Below, piece after piece: positions 14,184-15,505 of a DNA stretch of 15,505 bases. The first letter of the stretch is position 1; each line of letters begins with the position of its first letter. The translations under genes and the position numbers were made by a program. The notes below the pieces were generated by a model. The model saw only the letters and a program-made list of their open reading frames with translations. It was not told where the DNA came from and did not search any database. Location: positions 1 to 15,505 of the forward strand of contig DRAO01000102.1 of NCBI GenBank assembly GCA_011041825.1, written 5' to 3'. The stretch comes from Chloroflexota bacterium. GTDB taxonomy: Bacteria; Chloroflexota; Anaerolineae; SpSt-600.

Positions 14184-15505
14184 TTACCCTTGCGCCATCC
14201 ACTCCGTGTGGAACGAGCCTTCTTTGTCTATGCGCCGATAAGTGTGTGCGCCGAAGTAATCACGCTGAGCCTGGATCAAGTTAGCCGGAAGGCGCTCACT
14301 CCGATAGGCATCGTAGTAGGCCAGCGAGACGGCGAAAGCCGGACAGGGGATGCCCAACTCCACAGCCGTCTGTACGACGAAGCGCCACTCATCCTGTCGG
14401 CTCTGCACCGCCTCCGCAAATTCCGGATCGAGGAGCAGGTTCGGTAGTTCGGGGTCCCGCTCAAAGGCCGCTCGGATCTTGTCCAAGAACTGTGCTCGGA
14501 TGATGCAGCCTCCCCGCCATATGCGGGCAATCTCGGCCAGGGGCAGGTTGTAATCGTATTCCGTACTGGCAGCCCGGAGGAGGGCAAAGCCTTGGGCATA
14601 TGAGCATATCTTGGCTGCGTAAAGAGCGGCGCGCACTGCCCGGATGAGGCGCTCCAGGTCGCCCTTGTATCGAGGCGAGGGGCCGGAAAGCACCTTCGAG
14701 GCCTTCACCCGCTCCTCCTTATAGGCCGAGATGATGCGTGCTACCACAGCGATGTTGATGGTTGGCGTGGGCACCCCTAGGTCGAGGGCATTCTGCGCCG
14801 TCCATTTGCCGGTGCCTTTTTGCTTGGCCTCGTCCAGGATGAGATCCACCAGTGGCTTGCCGGTCTCCTCGTCCACCTTGGCGAAGATGTCTGCCGTAAT
14901 CTTGATGAGGTACGACGAGAGCTCGCTCTGATTCCAGTCGGCAAAGATGCGATGCAACTCCGCAGCCGAGAGGCCCGCCCCACGGCTCAGCAGGTCATAG
15001 CTCTCGGCGATGAGCTGCATATCGCCGTATTCGATGCCGTTGTGCACCATCTTGACGTAATGCCCCGCCCCTCGTGGCCCGATGTAGGTCACACAGGGGT
15101 CGCCATTCACCTTGGCGGCGATGGCCTTGAAGATGGGCTCGACCTGTTCGTAGGCCTCTCTCGGACCGCCGGGCATAATGCTGGGGCCGTAGAGAGCGCC
15201 ATATTCGCCGCCAGAAATGCCGGTGCCGATGAAGTGGATGCCCAGAGCGGCCAGTTCCTTCCCCCTCCTTTCGGTATCGCCGAAGAAGGAATTGCCCCCG
15301 TCAATGAGGATGTCGCCTGGCTCCAGGTGGGGTTTGAGTTGCTCGATCACAGAATCCACGGGGGGACCGGCTTTGACCATCATCATAATCTTGCGAGGGG
15401 TTTTCAGCAAACCCACGAACTCTTCAATAGTATAGCCGGCCACGATGTTCTTGCCTACAGCACGCCGCTCCATAACCTCCTTAGTCCGCTCTGCAGTTCG
15501 ATTAT
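14184..15505 (-). CDS. gnd: 6-phosphogluconate dehydrogenase, decarboxylating (5' end missing)
   Basis: The frame stays open to the window edge. The codons upstream of the first in-window ATG (15473) read [10 protein letters not shown], the region after the Rossmann fold in 6PGDH, so that ATG is internal and about 30 N-terminal residues with the GxGxxG motif lie beyond 15505. Visible motifs include [14 protein letters not shown] with [24 protein letters not shown], the catalytic [18 protein letters not shown] and the substrate-binding C terminus HTYRRID...FHTEW. It converts 6-phosphogluconate to ribulose 5-phosphate, CO2 and NAD(P)H. Paired with phosphofructokinase, it suggests coordinated pentose-phosphate and glycolytic flux. 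Confidence 0.96.
   Translation of the reverse strand, partial: NRTAERTKEVMERRAVGKNIVAGYTIEEFVGLLKTPRKIMMMVKAGPPVDSVIEQLKPHLEPGDILIDGGNSFFGDTERRGKELAALGIHFIGTGISGGEYGALYGPSIMPGGPREAYEQVEPIFKAIAAKVNGDPCVTYIGPRGAGHYVKMVHNGIEYGDMQLIAESYDLLSRGAGLSAAELHRIFADWNQSELSSYLIKITADIFAKVDEETGKPLVDLILDEAKQKGTGKWTAQNALDLGVPTPTINIAVVARIISAYKEERVKASKVLSGPSPRYKGDLERLIRAVRAALYAAKICSYAQGFALLRAASTEYDYNLPLAEIARIWRGGCIIRAQFLDKIRAAFERDPELPNLLLDPEFAEAVQSRQDEWRFVVQTAVELGIPCPAFAVSLAYYDAYRSERLPANLIQAQRDYFGAHTYRRIDKEGSFHTEWMAQG

Overview
The window looks like a piece of chromosome from a Chloroflexota (Anaerolineae-like) bacterium. The best clue is the sugar-binding lipoprotein at 1424-2827. After its lipobox it has a low-complexity Val/Thr/Lys/Glu linker built on VVVTKEV-type repeats, which is characteristic of solute-binding lipoproteins in that phylum. 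The G+C-rich coding sequence, the probable PPi-type phosphofructokinase and the glycerate-solute-like glycosyltransferases fit this, but no rRNA or marker gene here proves the assignment.

Plus strand, 1-7871: a sugar uptake and oxidation locus. About 200 bp of hairpin-rich non-coding DNA is followed by a consensus sigma-70 promoter (TTGACA-17-TATAAT) overlapped by a CpG-centred palindrome (CCAAAACGTTTTGG), the form expected of a LacI-family operator. Next come a LacI-family regulator, a CUT1-type ABC importer (lipoprotein, two permeases, ATPase) and two Gfo/Idh/MocA oxidoreductases. Spacing is tight, one junction is an ATGA overlap, and I found no convincing internal promoter. The simplest reading is a single regulated transcript for import and NAD(P)-dependent oxidation or epimerisation of a sugar or polyol that cannot be named from sequence. 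A stem-loop between the lipoprotein and permease genes probably helps set their relative expression.

Minus strand, 7876-8614: a PIN-domain toxin and ribbon-helix-helix antitoxin pair, VapBC-like. It has its own consensus promoter and an inverted-repeat operator over the -10 box, and it ends 4 bp from the oxidoreductase operon in convergent orientation.

Plus strand, 8758-11341: two glycosyltransferases, one GT-B/GT4-like and one GT-A fold. The second resembles mannosylglycerate synthase or glucosyl-3-phosphoglycerate synthase. Together they suggest synthesis of a glycerate-based compatible solute or a related glycoside (inference).

Minus strand, 11320-15505: from the right edge, a decarboxylating 6-phosphogluconate dehydrogenase (5' end outside the window), a phosphofructokinase with PPi-type motifs and a probable intrinsic terminator; then a small zinc-ribbon, histidine-rich protein of unknown function and the 16S rRNA dimethyltransferase RsmA/KsgA. 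The last overlaps the second glycosyltransferase tail to tail by 22 bp.

The main unexplained signal is a set of dispersed hairpins capped by a GAA triloop (TTC on the other strand). One is upstream of lacI, two related copies lie at 158-196 and 8669-8706, and a decayed one sits inside the 3' end of the first glycosyltransferase gene. They look like a small palindromic repeat family.
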